A DNA stretch of 64,000 nt from Odontesthes bonariensis (taxonomy: Eukaryota; Chordata; Actinopteri; Atheriniformes; Atherinopsidae): the NCBI RefSeq assembly GCF_027942865.1, contig NC_134510.1, positions 25,971,209 through 26,035,208 on the forward strand. The letters run 5' to 3'. Position 1 is the first letter of the stretch. Every line of letters starts with the position of its first letter. Below, in pieces: positions 24,301-48,577 of the stretch. Under the pieces are notes generated by a model. It was not told the DNA's origin, did not search any database, and saw only the letters and a program-made list of their open reading frames with translations. A program made the translations under genes and the position numbers.

Positions 24301-26947
24301 AGCCAGAAAACATCTTAGTACTCCTAAGATACGTCGCTCTGACCCATGCAAGTTGTTCAAGTATGGACGGGTCTCTTGCTTACAAAACAGACTCGTGGAA
24401 AATGCAAGCGGACTATATTACTGAATGATCTCCCTTGGTTTCTGGCATTGGCTGTGTGTTTTTGCTCACCTTCTCTGATAATGAGCACGGTGGTAAGGTA
24501 CGTTTCCATGGACTAAAATATTCCCGATAAAGGTCCTGTAACATGAGCCACATTTAACAGAAATGACTGTAAACACACTGTTCATGACAGGAGCGGCAGC
24601 TGAGTGGGGAACAGTGGCAGGAACTGATTACATGGTTAGTTTGGCTCATGATGATAATAGAAATAAATTTAGATCAAATCTGTCGAGAAATGACCAAATC
24701 ATGAGTGTATTTATGATTAATTGAGAAGCCCAGTGTTTTTACAAAGGAAAATCCTTCGATCCATATAAGTATATTCTGAGTGGATAAAGTTTTATCTCTT
24801 TATGTCTCTCAAAGTTTTTTTCATTTTGAGACATAAAGGAGGCACTGCGGCGACTTTGCTGCCTTTGGGACTCGTGGGACCGTTTTACTGGCCTGGATCC
24901 ACAATCTTCTTCTCTTGCCAAATGGCTGCGATCCCCCTTGGAGTACTGAACAATTTCCATTTATCTTTTTTTTTTTTACAAGGAGGCCAAGTTAACTGTT
25001 GCGTCATCTCTGGCGAAGAGCTTGGGTCTGCCAAACAAGCCTTTCTGCACGCCTCTGGGATGACACTGCATAGAAACCCGTCTATAAGGACGAGTTGATC
25101 TGCTTGTTTATGTGGCTCAGCCCAGCAAGTGTGTAAAATCCTGTAAATCAAAGCTGTTCTGCAGACTTTAAACGTCCGGACTCAAAAAAAAAACCGTGCT
25201 GCGCTCGTGTGATTAATTTATTTGAGGAAATACTCTTCCCTATACTTTTGTTTCTTCCACATCCATTTAAACACGTCTAGTGAAAAACTTGTTATCCTCC
25301 AAAATTATGAGCCCAGTTAAAATATATTTATAGCCTCTAAATAAACAGTTTACTCACCGCTGTCATCCTCAATGCGGAGCACAAAGTAACGGCTTGAGTC
25401 ACTGACTGTTTCCATTGCAGTACCAGGGTACTCTTCCACTGGTGCCTGGGCAAACAGCTCCCCTGTAGATTACAACAAGATAAGTGATCGTGAGATCGAG
25501 ATCATGAAAATACGATCAAAGCCCAAAACTTCCCCAAGACACGTCTGTAATGAAATGACGTTTAAACCTCCAGTATACAAATAAGATTAAAAAGAGCAAA
25601 GTGAGGAGTGTGTTTAGAATTAAAAAAAACAACACTTGATGCAGCCTCTTTAGAGCAACATAAACCGCTTGCTTGGACGCAGGCCTGGTCACTTTGGAAT
25701 AGATGAGTAACAGAGAGCGGGCGGCGTACAGAAGACTACACAGTAAAATGATTTACAGCATTGGCTGTAAACAATGGCGCTGCCTTGTCTACTTTTTTTT
25801 CTCTCACCAGAGATTTTGTCCTCCAACTTCACGTAGGCCACTTTGCCTCGGGCCGTCATGCGCATGCGTCCCGTCCAATCGGGAGCATCCAGCTTCCAGT
25901 CGGCAGCCCTGAGACACATACAAGCAGTCAGTGTGATGTAGCCGAGCAGTTTGTCGAGACTGATGTTGACAGACGAGGAGTACAGGGGGACAGACAGGAG
26001 AGTTATTATGTTTTGACCCACTCATCCTCTGTCCACTCATTTCTCCGAGTGAGTAAGACATCATCCAGGCATTTCGCTGAGACACCAGGCCGAATTAGTA
26101 CTTCAACACCCTTACTCATTGTGGTCAACCAGTCATGTGTCTCATGGGGCCCCGGCATATGCTACTGTTTGTTGGGTGTAAAGTTCAGTCAGAAGCGGCT
26201 GCAGCAGGTCAGGCTGAGGGACCAGAGGACGAGAATGGGTATTTTAATTGTCATCAATGGTATGATGGAAAATGATGGGTAAATAAGTCACTGTCAGTCT
26301 TTTTTATAAGCTCTCTGGCCATGATGGTAACCTTAAAGACACAATAATGGTTGCCATGACCACACTGTGTCAGCCGGAGCATCCCAGCTCAACCTTAATG
26401 ACATCGACCCTGCTGAGGTGTCCTTGAGCGAGAATTCATACTAGCTTCCAAGATGCCCTCCTTTGGTGCAACCGACCACTTATAGGACACAGATAAATTA
26501 TAGTCAATAAATTAAAAATAAAAACTGTCTAGAATGAAAGCCCCTTTAGTAGTAAGCGCAGCGAGCCTTTCTTCTCTGTCGTGTCAGTTGACAAAAGAAC
26601 ACACGAACGTATACTGACGTTGACCTAATCCCTGTTCAACGGGTTTAGCTAACACGGTACATCTTAATTAGCTTTTTTTTTTCTTATTTCCCTCGTGACC
26701 TTGCAAACGTATAAAAGAACAAAAAACAACCCAAACGCAAACTACGACCGCGCTTGTAGGATGCTGCGTGACTATGGGTAAGGTGCTCCGATTCCTAACG
26801 GCTGCAGCTCGCGGATGCTGGGTCAGAACCCCGCACCCCCCCTCACCTGATTGCCCGGTTAGATGCTCTCGGTGGGATTCGGTAAACGTTGACTTCAGGT
26901 TTGACACAGAGGATCGATTCGTACTCGAGCTGACCCTCAGTCGCCAT
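21321..26947 (-). CDS. necap1: Adaptin ear-binding coat-associated protein 1 (NECAP1), 7 coding exons
   Basis: Exons (5' to 3') 26847-26947, 25808-25908, 25358-25462, 23057-23138, 22820-22928, 22430-22577 and 21321-21433 join in frame to 252 residues. Residues 1 to about 130 are the PHear domain: [69 protein letters not shown] and [20 protein letters not shown]. Then come [12 protein letters not shown], a basic/Pro stretch with PPPPGGK, and LLDLDSS with the acidic-aromatic DLWGDF motif. NECAPs help AP-2 and clathrin build endocytic coats. The usual C-terminal WVQF, which binds the AP-2 alpha ear, is absent: the frame ends SVPQK. A GTGAGG donor-like site overlaps the stop, but I found no WVQF exon downstream. 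Proximity to aicda supports NECAP1 over NECAP2. Confidence 0.93.
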
Positions 26948-27060
26948 CTTGACTTTTAATAAGTACGCCGGTGGTGGTGGTGACGGTGAGTGGCGTGTCC
27001 GTTCGGCGTTAACGGCTGCGCGTGACCGTAATAGAAGGTGTATTAGCGCACCCTGCGCCT
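26948..27060 (-). promoter_or_regulatory. CpG-containing promoter region of necap1
   Basis: The 110 bases upstream of the start codon are richer in CpG than their surroundings (for example 'cgttcggcgttaacggctgc'). No TATA box is seen, in keeping with a housekeeping promoter. The transcription start is not determined. Confidence 0.4.
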
Positions 27061-27224
27061 CTCACGTCGTCCAAGTGATGCATTTAAAGGTGTATTTCAC
27101 AGATTTTACGGCTTGGTAGAGTAATATATGGCATAGACAGATTACTGAACGGGTTTAGGGCACCGGACTGGGGGCCCGAGGAGGGAAAGGACCGGTGATT
27201 TTTCATCAGGCAGAGTGTGACCCA

Positions 27225-27640
27225 AAAATATGAAGACAACATGCAACAAGAATATGTGAGATTATCAGACAGAAACATAGAAAATGGCAACAAAACAGGC
27301 GCGAAACTTCAAGACCAAAGTGTCATAAAATAGACCACAATGTGGTATAAATGAAAAGCTCGAAAAGGTGTCAAAACAACCACAATAAAACACAATTAAA
27401 ACATAGTAAGTTACAACAGAGAAATAGGATGACAACAGAAAGAGACCCAAAACGACCAAAATGAAACGTCGAATGAGATGAAAGAGGAGATACAAAACAA
27501 TCAACATGGTTCGTGATACTGCCAATAAGAAATTTATTGAAAAAAAACCCTCAAAGCACAAAAAAACCCCAAAGATGTGTGAAATTAGTTCAAAGAGACA
27601 GCCAAAGGCATAAAAAAAACCAAATTCTGTCTGCATGGTT
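27225..27640. repeat. Degenerate minisatellite ('acaaaacgaccaca'-type units)
   Basis: Loose repeats of roughly 17-21 bases built on 'acaaaa(c/t)(g/a)accacaa(a)gag' run through this A-rich block, followed by 'gagggccttttactcctctg'. Similar blocks are common in fish intergenic DNA. The long reverse-strand open frame here is a by-product of the low complexity. Confidence 0.5.
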
Positions 27641-28069
27641 TGTGGTTGTGTTGAATTTCTTTTAGTTCTGGGTGTCTTGTTTCTCTTTGGTAAAATGGAG
27701 GGCCTTTTACTCCTCTGTACCCATGGCTCTGTTATTTCATAATGTGTCCAAAATTGGTACCTGACTCTCAGCCCTTGGTTGTATGTTTTAGTATAATTTT
27801 TAGTATAAAGCGGCTTCCTCGTTATTGTTGTGTTATTCGGATCATTGTTTTTCTGTATATTTACCAGAGAATCTGTCTAATTCAATGCCATTCCTTATAG
27901 CAATGCTCTATCATTTATCACTACCATCAGTTAAGTGAGTGATCCTTGCTAGAATAATTTGTGAAATGGCAACATTAGCAGTGCTACCTGCTGGCAAGCA
28001 GGCTTTAAGTAGATAACTAACCCAAAGTTCACATCAATAACACAGAACAATATTTTTTATTGACTATGA

Positions 28070-28075
28070 TTTATT
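28070..28075 (-). terminator. Poly(A) signal of aicda
   Basis: A reverse-strand AATAAA lies about 195 bases past the aicda stop, with a second at 28056-28061. Both imply a short 3'UTR. Confidence 0.5.
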
Positions 28076-28268
28076 GTTTCACAGTATCATGTTGCTACAG
28101 AAACAGCAAGCAGCAGCTACCTAATATTACAAGCCTTGCCACAAATTGAAATCCATTTTTTTCTCAGTTTTTGTAATTCTCAGTATTGCAGTTGTAGTGA
28201 TGGACCAACGCTGGCGTATGTTTCTCTTTGGACTTATTGGTAACACTAGAGGAGGTCAGAGGTATGTT

Positions 28269-30232
<1,964 letters not shown>

Positions 30233-30303
30233 TTCAAAAGACGCACTTTGCTTTGTCACTCGTCAGGCGTGGGTATTAAATGGAGGTAAGTGAGAAAGAG
30301 TGA

Positions 30304-30305
<2 letters not shown>

Positions 30306-30359
<54 letters not shown>

Positions 30360-30367
30360 ATGTGTGT
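30306..30367. repeat. (TG)n microsatellite beside the aicda start
   Basis: About 27 TG units with one interruption begin only about 75 bases upstream of the aicda start codon, within or next to its 5'UTR or core promoter. On the transcribed strand it reads (CA)n. Confidence 0.9.
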
Positions 30368-30369
30368 TG

Positions 30370-33300
30370 GGGGGTTAAAGGGAGGGAACTGAGAACCTAT
30401 ATCTCTAAACATAAACATCCTGCATAAAGCAGAGGCAGCTTCTGGTTGGACAGAAATCATTTTCAAAGCAGGTTCAGAGGGGGTGATACTAAAGAGATGG
30501 TTGGATAACGCTGTCTCTCTGCAAAACAATTAAGCTGTAATTTGATTACTCATTGGCCACATGTTTTCTTTTTAAACGCCTCACGGTTTTATTTGTTTTT
30601 GAAGAATGTGGCATTTCTTCACATAATGATTCAAGAGAATCTGGTAAACTGCAATGATGGAATTTTTTACTGGAGGAGCAGATTACACAACACAGAATTT
30701 ATTTGATAATCTGAGTGAGCACTCATTAGTGGAGTGTTTGACGCACTTTGTAGCTTTTGGAGTTTTTTTTTCACAGTTGTCAGTAAACTGAGCCAACTGG
30801 ATGGAACTTTCCAAACCCTTCCCAGTCACTAGCATCTGCCCTTTGGTTTCCTCAGATCATTCAGAAAAATCTTCCAGATACCACCTCACCTTGATCCACA
30901 CAGCGGGACTGCCACTTGCCCCTCTGCTATTCAACATTTCCACCTTGGTAGTCGCCCTCCTCCTCGGGCCCCAAATTGGTGGAGCCGCAGGCGTTCCCAG
31001 ACCTCTGAGGCCCTGACACTTACTTTGTCCTTGGATCTGGGTTTTCCCAAACTATGTCAGACTGGGAGCAGAGCTGTAATCGACCTCCTTCACCCTATGT
31101 GTCTGCTAGACCAACAGGCCAGCTGACCGACCACAGTTTGTGCATGAATCTCACTCATAAGCCTTTGAACCTTCAGTCGCTGTCATCCGCCTGTGCCAAA
31201 TCAGGATGTGTATTATTTTGCTCTCGTCTTTCCTTTGCTCTGTCTGTTTTAGCTCTGGCTCAGTGGCACTGCATGCAGGCATCCTGCTTTCCCATGACTC
31301 CCCTCACCCTCTCATGCACTCTGTGGTTTGGGGAATTCACCGTTTCCCAGGGTGGCTGTTTTTGGAGCTCATCTGTGTGTACGTGTGTGTGTGTTTGTGA
31401 CTTAGCCATCCAAATGAGCATGTCCTTAATACAGTCTATATGTTTTACAGCATCTGGAACAAATTTGTCTAATTTATCCTATGATTGTGTGGTGCCCCAA
31501 AATTTGACTGACTCATGTGTGTGTGTTTGTGCCTGCTTAGATCAACCTCACATCATATTGTAAAACTCTGACAGCGCACTGAGCGTCATGTCTCTGCACA
31601 TCTGATCCTGTGTGCATGGGTCTTGATCAAATGCCAAACTATATGTAACCGCTTCCCACCCAGCTCTCTGGGCCTGACCGCGGTTGACCAAGGTCATCTC
31701 TCAGTCACACATGAACGTTCACGTGCACTTCCACCCCTCGCGTGTGCCGTCTATGTTTGTGTGTGCAGGAGTAGTCCCGGATGGCCAGACATGTGCATTT
31801 AACCCGTTGTCAGATTGGGGGGGGGAGTGTAAGACATGCCAAGTCATATTTTCCGAAACCCACCCGCCCACACCCTGCACACACACGTACACACACAGCT
31901 CTATCGTGCAGACGCAAAAGACCACAGTCACAAACAGACTTTCTTTCCAGTGTGTGAACTCACATCTGTTTCCTGACAACAATAATAGCTACAGATCGGG
32001 CGGGTAGAGGCCCAGCTTACAGGTGTCTGCAGTTTGACAGTAATGAGGAAACAACCTGATGATGACCAAGAAGTGTCTGTAAAAAGCAGGGCTTTTACAA
32101 GGTGAAAATGTTCTGGCCACACACTTACCTGTGCATGTATCAGCGCGGTTACATTAAAGATTGTAATTTTCCACTGTGACATGTTTGAGTTCACAGTTAA
32201 AGTGAGGACCTATATTTGTCCCCACATCAGGTGTGCATTGTCTCTGTCTCACACACATACGCATTGACAAACATCCTGTGGTGTTTATCTGTGGCAGGCT
32301 GATGCTATACCAACATTGTCTGAGGTTAGCAGGGGGAGAGATTCGCACTGCGGAAAGCGTGAGGGCTGCTAACCATATTAAGGTTAGCCTCAAGCAGGGG
32401 GCTGTGTGCATTTAAACTGCCAGTCACCTGCAAACCGCACACATGCTCGAGTCAGAATACCTTTGGACATGTTTAATCCATTGTGCTACAATCTGTATGC
32501 AAGTGTAGAATATTAAACTGGATTTTAACCGGTGCAATTTTGATTAAATATTTTTAATGATGCAGTTTTTGTTTTTTTAGGGGTGCAACAAACATTTATT
32601 TTCAATAGAAGTTAGTCTACATGGATTTCATGTACTGTCACACTGAAGCTAGAAGGCGCTTCTTACTTTTAGGAGTTTTACTTGACAAGTAGTGGAATAA
32701 ATCAGTTATTTCCAATTAGTTTTATAGGTTTCAGCATCGCAACTAACATTTTGAGAACTAGAAACACTACTGTTATCAAAAATAAAAAATGCAAGAACTT
32801 CTGAGTCATTAATGTCAACTTTCTGCTAAAATAAAACAAAGAAAACTGCAAGAAGTCAGCAATCAGATGCTGTTTTTTTGCGAACTCATAGCCCACGATC
32901 TGTACATCCGAAGTTGAACGGCGACAGTAGTGCAGAGATAAAAGCAGATTAATTCTGCAGATTCACATAAACCACACATACTTCCTATACAGTAACTGTA
33001 CAAACACCTACACATCTGGATGGTTTCACATACAGATGCACTCAGTCGTAGACATACCAGCTGCAGTGTTGAAATGTTTGAGAAAGACCCACACAGACAC
33101 GCTTTATGAAAACACGCTTTACTCAAACATTTTTTTAATTCATCACACATATTCAGAGTGCATTCGAAACAATGTGTTTTTTTAATTAAAAATGGAGATA
33201 TGAAATTCTAAATGAAAAGGTGATAAAAACTACTTTAACTAAGCAGAATAAATGCAACACATAAAATACATCAAATAAATACTTGAATAAATAAGAAAAT

Positions 33301-33400
33301 TCCTTGAATTGTTAACTTAAACAACCGGACATGCAGCAGAAACGGCATCATCACACTCAAGATCCCGTGTTTGCACTTACTGTGTGTCATCAATCCATCA
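30370..33400. other. Intergenic DNA between aicda and nat14
   Basis: No coding exon was recognised on either strand. The longer open frames (for example 31054-31563) have no domain signature and no splice partners. A decayed repeat, 'ggggtgcaacaaacatttat', is at about 32579. The aicda upstream regulatory region and the nat14 3'UTR must lie within this stretch, but I see no diagnostic motif. Confidence 0.4.
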
Positions 33401-33408
33401 TCACTCAT

Positions 33409-34405
33409 TCACAAGTCTTTGTAGAACACCTTAGTGAGGGGGTAACCCATAAAGCCTCTCTCTGGACTGTCTTTATCAATCTCATCACTATCTTCTTCAT
33501 TAGTCCCCTCCCCCAGCTGCTGATAGCCCATTTTTCTGAAGAAGACTTCGCCCACCTTGGACGGGTAGGGGGTGTGTGCGTATGCTCTGCGTGCGCCGGT
33601 CTCCTTCTCCCTCTGCTCCAGACTCTGGACGAGCAGCCGGCCCAGGCCCTCCCTGCGGTACCAGCAGCCCGTCACCAGCCTGCAGATCCTCCTGATGCCT
33701 GCTCGTCTCTCACCCTCCCGGAAGATGCAGCCCACGATCTCCCCCTCGCAGTCTGCCACCCACACCTGCCCTGCTGCCTGTTCCCTCTCCGGGGTGATCT
33801 TCTCAGATGACATCTCTTTGTCGTTGTGTTTGGGTCCAATTCTGCGCCTTGGCTGAGAAGAAGGGTTCACATGAAATGGGTGCAACATTAGTTACAAACT
33901 ATTTATTTCCAGCAGACAAACCGACAAACCTTTTTTGTCCCTGGTGTCTTTCCGCTGATCCTGCAGTAAGGATTCTGCAGTGTCTCATCTTGTGTTCCTC
34001 TGAAGCTGCTGCCCACGTAGTCCCAGTAGGGGCGGCTGCTGCCCAGAACCCCTGTTGACCGTGGCATGGTGATCTTTAGAAAGACAATCAGCAGGAAGAC
34101 AGGGATAGCCAGAGCCAGGATAAAGGAGTGGACAAGGCAGCGCAGCATGGAGGAGAGAACAGCCAGGATGAAAAGGCAGAGCGGACGAGTGAGGATGTGT
34201 AGGATGAGACGGTTCTCCGTGCCCTCGCAGCCCTCCTGGAAGGAAACTGCAGCAAGTTAACAAAGAAAAACCTGCGGGGTTAGGAACGTGTTCCCCAAAC
34301 TTGGTGAAAGCTGCCAGCACAAACCTTGATGAGGGCTTTGACCATCTCAATGTCGTCCTCCTTCATCCTCCTAATCACCACCTGGTCCAGCTCCAGCCTC
34401 ACCAT
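33409..34405 (-). CDS. nat14: Probable N-acetyltransferase 14 (GNAT family, membrane), 3 coding exons
   Basis: Exons (5' to 3') 34325-34405, 33930-34235 and 33409-33852 join in phase 0 to 276 residues. Residues 1-45 hold MVRLELDQVVIRRM and EGCEGTENRLILHILTRP. Residues 46-84 form a long hydrophobic stretch (LCLFILAVLSSML... to ...PVFLLIVFLKI), probably a membrane hairpin. The C-terminal half is a GNAT fold: WVADCEGEIVGCIF, then the acetyl-CoA motif RRICRLVTGCWYRREGLGRL (R-x-x-G-x-G) and the terminal GYPLTKVFYKDL, which resembles the YTLVREFSKDL end of human NAT14. The substrate is not established. The second intron is only 77 bases. A canonical donor at 34935 indicates a noncoding first exon upstream. 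NAT14 and ZNF628 are also neighbours in human 19q13.42. Confidence 0.92.
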
Positions 34406-34934
34406 GTTTAGGCTCTGTGCTCCAACAGCTTCACCACTGTTTCTCCACACCTAATGAGTGCAACATCCACTCTGCCTGAGCAGAGAGCCTAAAACAGACT
34501 GTAGAGAAGAGTGCATGGTAGGAGGCTGTGTTTTGGGGTTCACTTGATCAAATTGATACTAAAACGTCTCTTTACCTGACACTACACTGACGGCGCTTTA
34601 CTGTTTTATTAACTACACTAACATGTTGTCCCAGCCGTATGGCACAATATGCACAACACTCCACCTACAGTGATCCAATAATGTTGCAATGCAACATCAC
34701 AAATCCGCTGGTCTCAAACAACAAAGACAAAAGTGGATTATGGAGGGATTACCAGAATGTATGTCACACCATTAATGTGCAGTTGAACACAGTTCGAGCT
34801 TTCGTCTTCTCGTTTCACAGCTATCATCAAAAGGTACAGTCGAAAGGGTTCAAATCCTTATATGGTTATTACGAAGTGCTGCGGGCACGACCCACATGAA
34901 GCCAGCTGCAGCTCTGAGCCTCAGCTCCGCTTAC

Positions 34935-35210
34935 CTTCTGCACCGCGCAGCTCAAACCAAGCTCAAAGACGGGAAACACACGCTGCGTGTGTGCGTGTTT
35001 TCTGTTTGTCTGGAGTCCTTGTGGGTTTGATTTAATGACCACAATGTCGCTCCTTGCGGAAGGGGTGGAATTCAGAGCACCAACTCACACTGTTTTATGC
35101 TCCGTTGCACGTTGACGTTGTGTCGATCTACGCCATTTGCGTACGTACAAACCTCACCGCGCAAACGCAACGGGAATAACCGACAGCGCTCCGTACGCGC
35201 GTGGCCAAAG
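34935..35210 (-). promoter_or_regulatory. nat14 noncoding first exon and CpG-rich promoter region
   Basis: On the reverse strand GCAGAAG|GTAAGCGG at 34935/34934 is a strong splice donor with no coding frame upstream, which suits a 5'UTR exon. The stretch 35090-35210 is CpG-dense ('gcgctccgtacgcgcg') compared with its AT-rich flanks. The exon's 5' limit is not determined. Confidence 0.5.
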
Positions 35211-35219
35211 GTGGAGGTA

Positions 35220-36122
35220 GTATTTAAAATTTTATTCTAGCACAAAATATATACGTAAAGCTGACAAATACAATTACAAATAGTTTCAAATGTATATAAA
35301 AAAACTTTATTGTTACCTTTTACATAAAAAAGACCCATTATATAAAAAGAACCGTTTCAAAATACTTTTTTGCCCATCAAACCACTGCCAACTCTATGAC
35401 TGTTTACAAGGCCAACTAATCTCTTTTTGTACCAAACAAAATCAAATGTAGTTAGTTTCAGTGCAAAAATCAATGCCACACAACCGAGACACGACAAAGA
35501 AATCTCAGCCGCTGCCTTTGTTGATGTGAACCTGTTTGCAGATTGACTGAATACCACTGGATTTCAGGCCAATCTATCTGTGCAAGTCAAAAGAGACATT
35601 TTCTGTCTGAATGCAAGCAGAGAATAATGCTGCATTTGCAGGCAACTGGGAGTTCAGAATTTCTGGTTGGAGAAAAAAATAAATCAATTGCCACAAGCAC
35701 TTATAGTTCATATTCTGTAACTCTGGTGAGGTTTCTCATCCCAGAGGCAGCTTCCACAGTAAACAAAGCCAAAAACAACAAAAGCTATTAAGAGATTTAT
35801 TAATAATTAGTTACTATTAACATCGTGAGGAAAGTAGGCCATGTACAACATTTATTCACAAAATCATATTAACTTCATAAACCGCCAATGACAATATAAT
35901 TTAACTAATATATTTAGGAATACTCTGACGCCCATGTACAGCCTATTTGAATGTATAACATTTCTAATAAGTGGCACCATGGCATTAAAACACAATATTC
36001 ATCTAACAGCATGTTCTTTCTCTCTTTTAGGAGAACTCACATGACTAAAGTGCTACCAAACAGCCCACAAAGTGAGGCATTCACTTCCTTGCTAACACAG
36101 TTCTCAGTTAGAGAACTGTCTC
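35220..36122 (-). other. znf628 3'UTR and AT-rich spacer before nat14
   Basis: Reverse-strand AATAAA hexamers occur near 35794 and 35846, about 280-330 bases after the znf628 stop. They are the best poly(A) candidates. The rest is AT-rich with no coding signal. Confidence 0.45.
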
Positions 36123-45589
<9,467 letters not shown>

Positions 45590-45811
45590 CACCAGATCAA
45601 TCTGGCGGCAAATGTCCAACTTGCTTGGAAAAGTGATCAGTTGTGGTGGAGCATCATGACTTATCTTTCAACTTTCCTTCATTCTTGTTTTCTTATGAGA
45701 CTTTGATCACTTCCTTTCCTGTCAGCCACTGGAAACACCAGCTGTCATTCCAAGTAATTGCATCGGGGTAGGTCTAACATCAAGTAAAATGGAAATAAAC
45801 ACGGTGTTATA

Positions 45812-46480
45812 CCTTGGTAACTCCCGGTGAGAGTGCCACCTTTAAATTCGTCCCCTTTCGCCCCTCCCGCCCTCCTGTGCTGGAAGCTGGTCCTCCCTCC
45901 CCGCTGTCTTTCCTCAAGCCGTCAGTCCGCGTACAGTACACGGTCTCTATCCGTCCCCGCAGTGCGGTGCTTCATAGCAATCCCCAAACAAAGGCTCCAG
46001 CTAAGTTACTCACTACGATACTGTTAAAAGTGTGTCCTAAAGTCGCTGGCCAGCGCTGCAAGTCAGCAGACAACACACACGAACATAATTTCCACTGTAT
46101 CAACAAAAGCAGTCAGTGGCCTTCTTTTAAAGCTAATTAAGCCCTCCCTAATGTAAAAAAGCTTCGTTAAAATGCTCGCTAAGGAAATGAATACAGGCTG
46201 AAGCAGTACTCACCGCTTATCTTAAGCTCACCTTAAAGCTATATTGTGGATATTATGATAAGATATTAGGTACCGCAGTGCTGAAGCACACAACCTTAAC
46301 AATAAACACAGCACAAACTAACAGCAGTCCTCCACCCGATGCCGCCTTCCAAGAACAGCGACGGCGATTGGCTGCTTGCTCGTCTAGATGAGCAATTACC
46401 ATTGGCCAACAGCTTAAATAGACAGGTTGACGTTTTTTATTTGACAGAAAATATTGAAAATACCAAAGTTTGGCCAAAAT
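45812..46480 (-). promoter_or_regulatory. znf628 5' region with candidate noncoding first exons
   Basis: Three donor-like sites on the reverse strand, CCAAG|GTATAA near 45812, GCG|GTGAGTA near 46214 and AAG|GTGAGC near 46231, could each end a 5'UTR exon spliced to the coding exon at about 45600. CCAAT-type pentamers (as ATTGG on the + strand) occur near 46367 and 46402. Alternative first exons are likely, but the choice cannot be made from sequence alone. Confidence 0.4.
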
Positions 46481-46489
46481 CAGTTTTTA

Positions 46490-47170
46490 GTGACGTATCC
46501 ACCCCATCCGCAAAATTTTCTTCGTCAATTTACATATTTTTATACACTATAAATGTATTTGTTTTACTCTGACTCTGTCGCTCAGACTTCTGGGTAACGT
46601 AGTACGTTTATGTTCCTGCTCCAACTTCCATCTGTCACTGTTTACATTGCTGGTTATTTAGGCTGCTACACTCAGTTCAAGACCCAGTAAGAAAACCACA
46701 ACATTTCACAAAATTAAGAAAATCTACAAGAAAATTAAAATAGCGTATATCACTTGAAAGTATCACAGATTTGAAAACACAAAAACATTTAAGGAAAAAA
46801 CACAGCAAAGTTTTTTTATGTCCTCTTTTATTTGGTTGTTTTCTTTTCTGTTGGCTTGTGTTTGATTTAATGTGTTCTTGTTTCATGAAGAGTTGTTTCC
46901 TAAAAGTAATTCTTTATAGTTTTAAAGTGTTTTCTCTGTTTTTTTTATTGTCATTTCAGAAATCGTGTTTTTCTCAAATATTCCTTTCTCCCTTTTTTGA
47001 TGTGTTGTCTGTTGTTCAATGGCTGTTCAATGATCTGAACTACTGTATATTCATAAATGAAATTCTGTCATGGGTCCTGTGGTTGCAGAGTTGTTATGTT
47101 TGCTCCTTAGAGCCAATGCAAGTCATACAGATCAAAGAGATACTTAAATCCATTGTGCACATTCTTGAGC
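46490..47170. other. Spacer between znf628 and il11a, nothing recognised
   Basis: This AT-rich DNA has no coding exon. The + strand open frame at 46771-47253 is low-complexity (Phe/Ser/Leu-rich) and shows no domain or conserved wording. The il11a transcript probably ends near the downstream edge of this spacer. Confidence 0.4.
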
Positions 47171-48227
47171 ATTTATTTCACCAAGGCACATATTTCACAT
47201 TGAGGCCAATCAGTGTGTGGAGGAGGCATGTCGATGTTACAGAAATAATTTAAACGTGATGGTACAATAATAGCGAATAAGAATAAAAACTGTATAAAAG
47301 TACAAAAGGAAAGGAGACTTGCTCCACTGCAGCATGAAATAAATAGTTCCACCAAGTTACTCAAATAAATAGTCAATACTGTAACAAATACTAGAATAGG
47401 AATGAATAAAAATCATAGTGATAAAACTGGTTAAGTATTCTACACTGTATTGTATAAAACAACATGAAACACATAAGCACTGCATACAACAATTTACATT
47501 CTCGTATATTTATGTACACCTGTACAGAACATAGTGTCACAATACATAGTATTTTAAGGCTTTGGGTGTTTAACTAAAAATAACAAATCTTTCAAGCCCA
47601 AAGCACAGGTTCAAAATCAGCCATCTCACTCCTCCAAGAGGCTAATCCTAACACGTTTGTGCAAAGAATCTAATCAGGACCATCAGTGCTCGGCAACAGG
47701 GCACATTCATACAACTTTACCACAATGTTAAATATACCTCCTCATGCAGAACATGAGAAATCAGCACTGAAAATAGAAACTCTGGCTGTGGTATAAAAGC
47801 AAGCATTCACCTCTCTTGGTTACCATCCAAACATATACAAATAGATGCTAAAAATTTGATAAGGAATCCATTAATAAGTTATGACGTGGCATGTGGTAAG
47901 AGATAACATGACCATCCTCCAAAATGTTTACTTTAAGGGCGCTCTAAGTGAGAGATAGTGAAAACCTTGGTTGTCCTAGATGCTACATCTACTGGAAAAC
48001 TATTGTCTGACAAAACAAAACAAAAAAACAAATACAAAGTAATTTAAGCCAGTTTAAAGGAAAGTAATTATCAGAGCTGTAAGTTGAAGAAGTGCTAGTG
48101 TTTTGGGGTTTTTGGTTGTTTTTTTTTTGAGGATCAGTGAGACACAAGAGAAAAAGACAGATTACAAAATGCTGGCATATAAATTCACGTTAGTACGGAA
48201 ATAAAGGTGAGAGTGACACATTACATT

Positions 48228-48292
48228 TTCAAATAAATAAAATTGAATAAATTACTAACAGTCAATAAATAAATAAATACATAAATAACATG
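48228..48292 (-). promoter_or_regulatory. AU-rich element in the il11a 3'UTR
   Basis: On the il11a strand this reads as repeated ATTTA pentamers, including the overlapping core TTATTTATTTATT, 290-350 bases after the stop codon. Such elements recruit decay factors to cytokine mRNAs. The 3'UTR seems to run on to a reverse-strand AATAAA near 47172, which would make it about 1.4 kb. Confidence 0.65.
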
Positions 48293-48577
48293 GTCATGAG
48301 CAAGGCCTTTGGGAGAGATTTTGGGGAATCGTGACATGATCATTGTAGCGACAGTTTGCTTTAACGGGTATCTTGATGGTAATAACTTGCTGCAGTGTGC
48401 CGCATCCTCACTGGCTCTCACAGAAAGACACATTCCTCAACACACATGCCATCGACGTTGACATTTTGGCCTCTTAAGGGATGCTTTTGACTACAGTGCA
48501 CACTGACATAGTCCTGTTTTCCCTTTGAACAAGGCTGAACTCCATGTGTCCTCACTGGCTCTTCGTGTTATGGATCA

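Noticed and set aside
27265-27636. A 123-residue reverse-strand open frame upstream of necap1
   Set aside because: It is the translation of a degenerate A-rich minisatellite; the Phe/Leu-rich protein is a compositional artefact.
31054-31563. A 169-residue + strand open frame between aicda and nat14
   Set aside because: It has no domain, signal or splice partner. It is Cys/Ser-rich with GT-repeat-derived stretches and looks like chance.
46771-47253. A 160-residue + strand open frame between znf628 and il11a
   Set aside because: It is Phe/Leu/Ser-rich AT-biased sequence without motifs, and it partly overlaps the probable il11a 3'UTR end.
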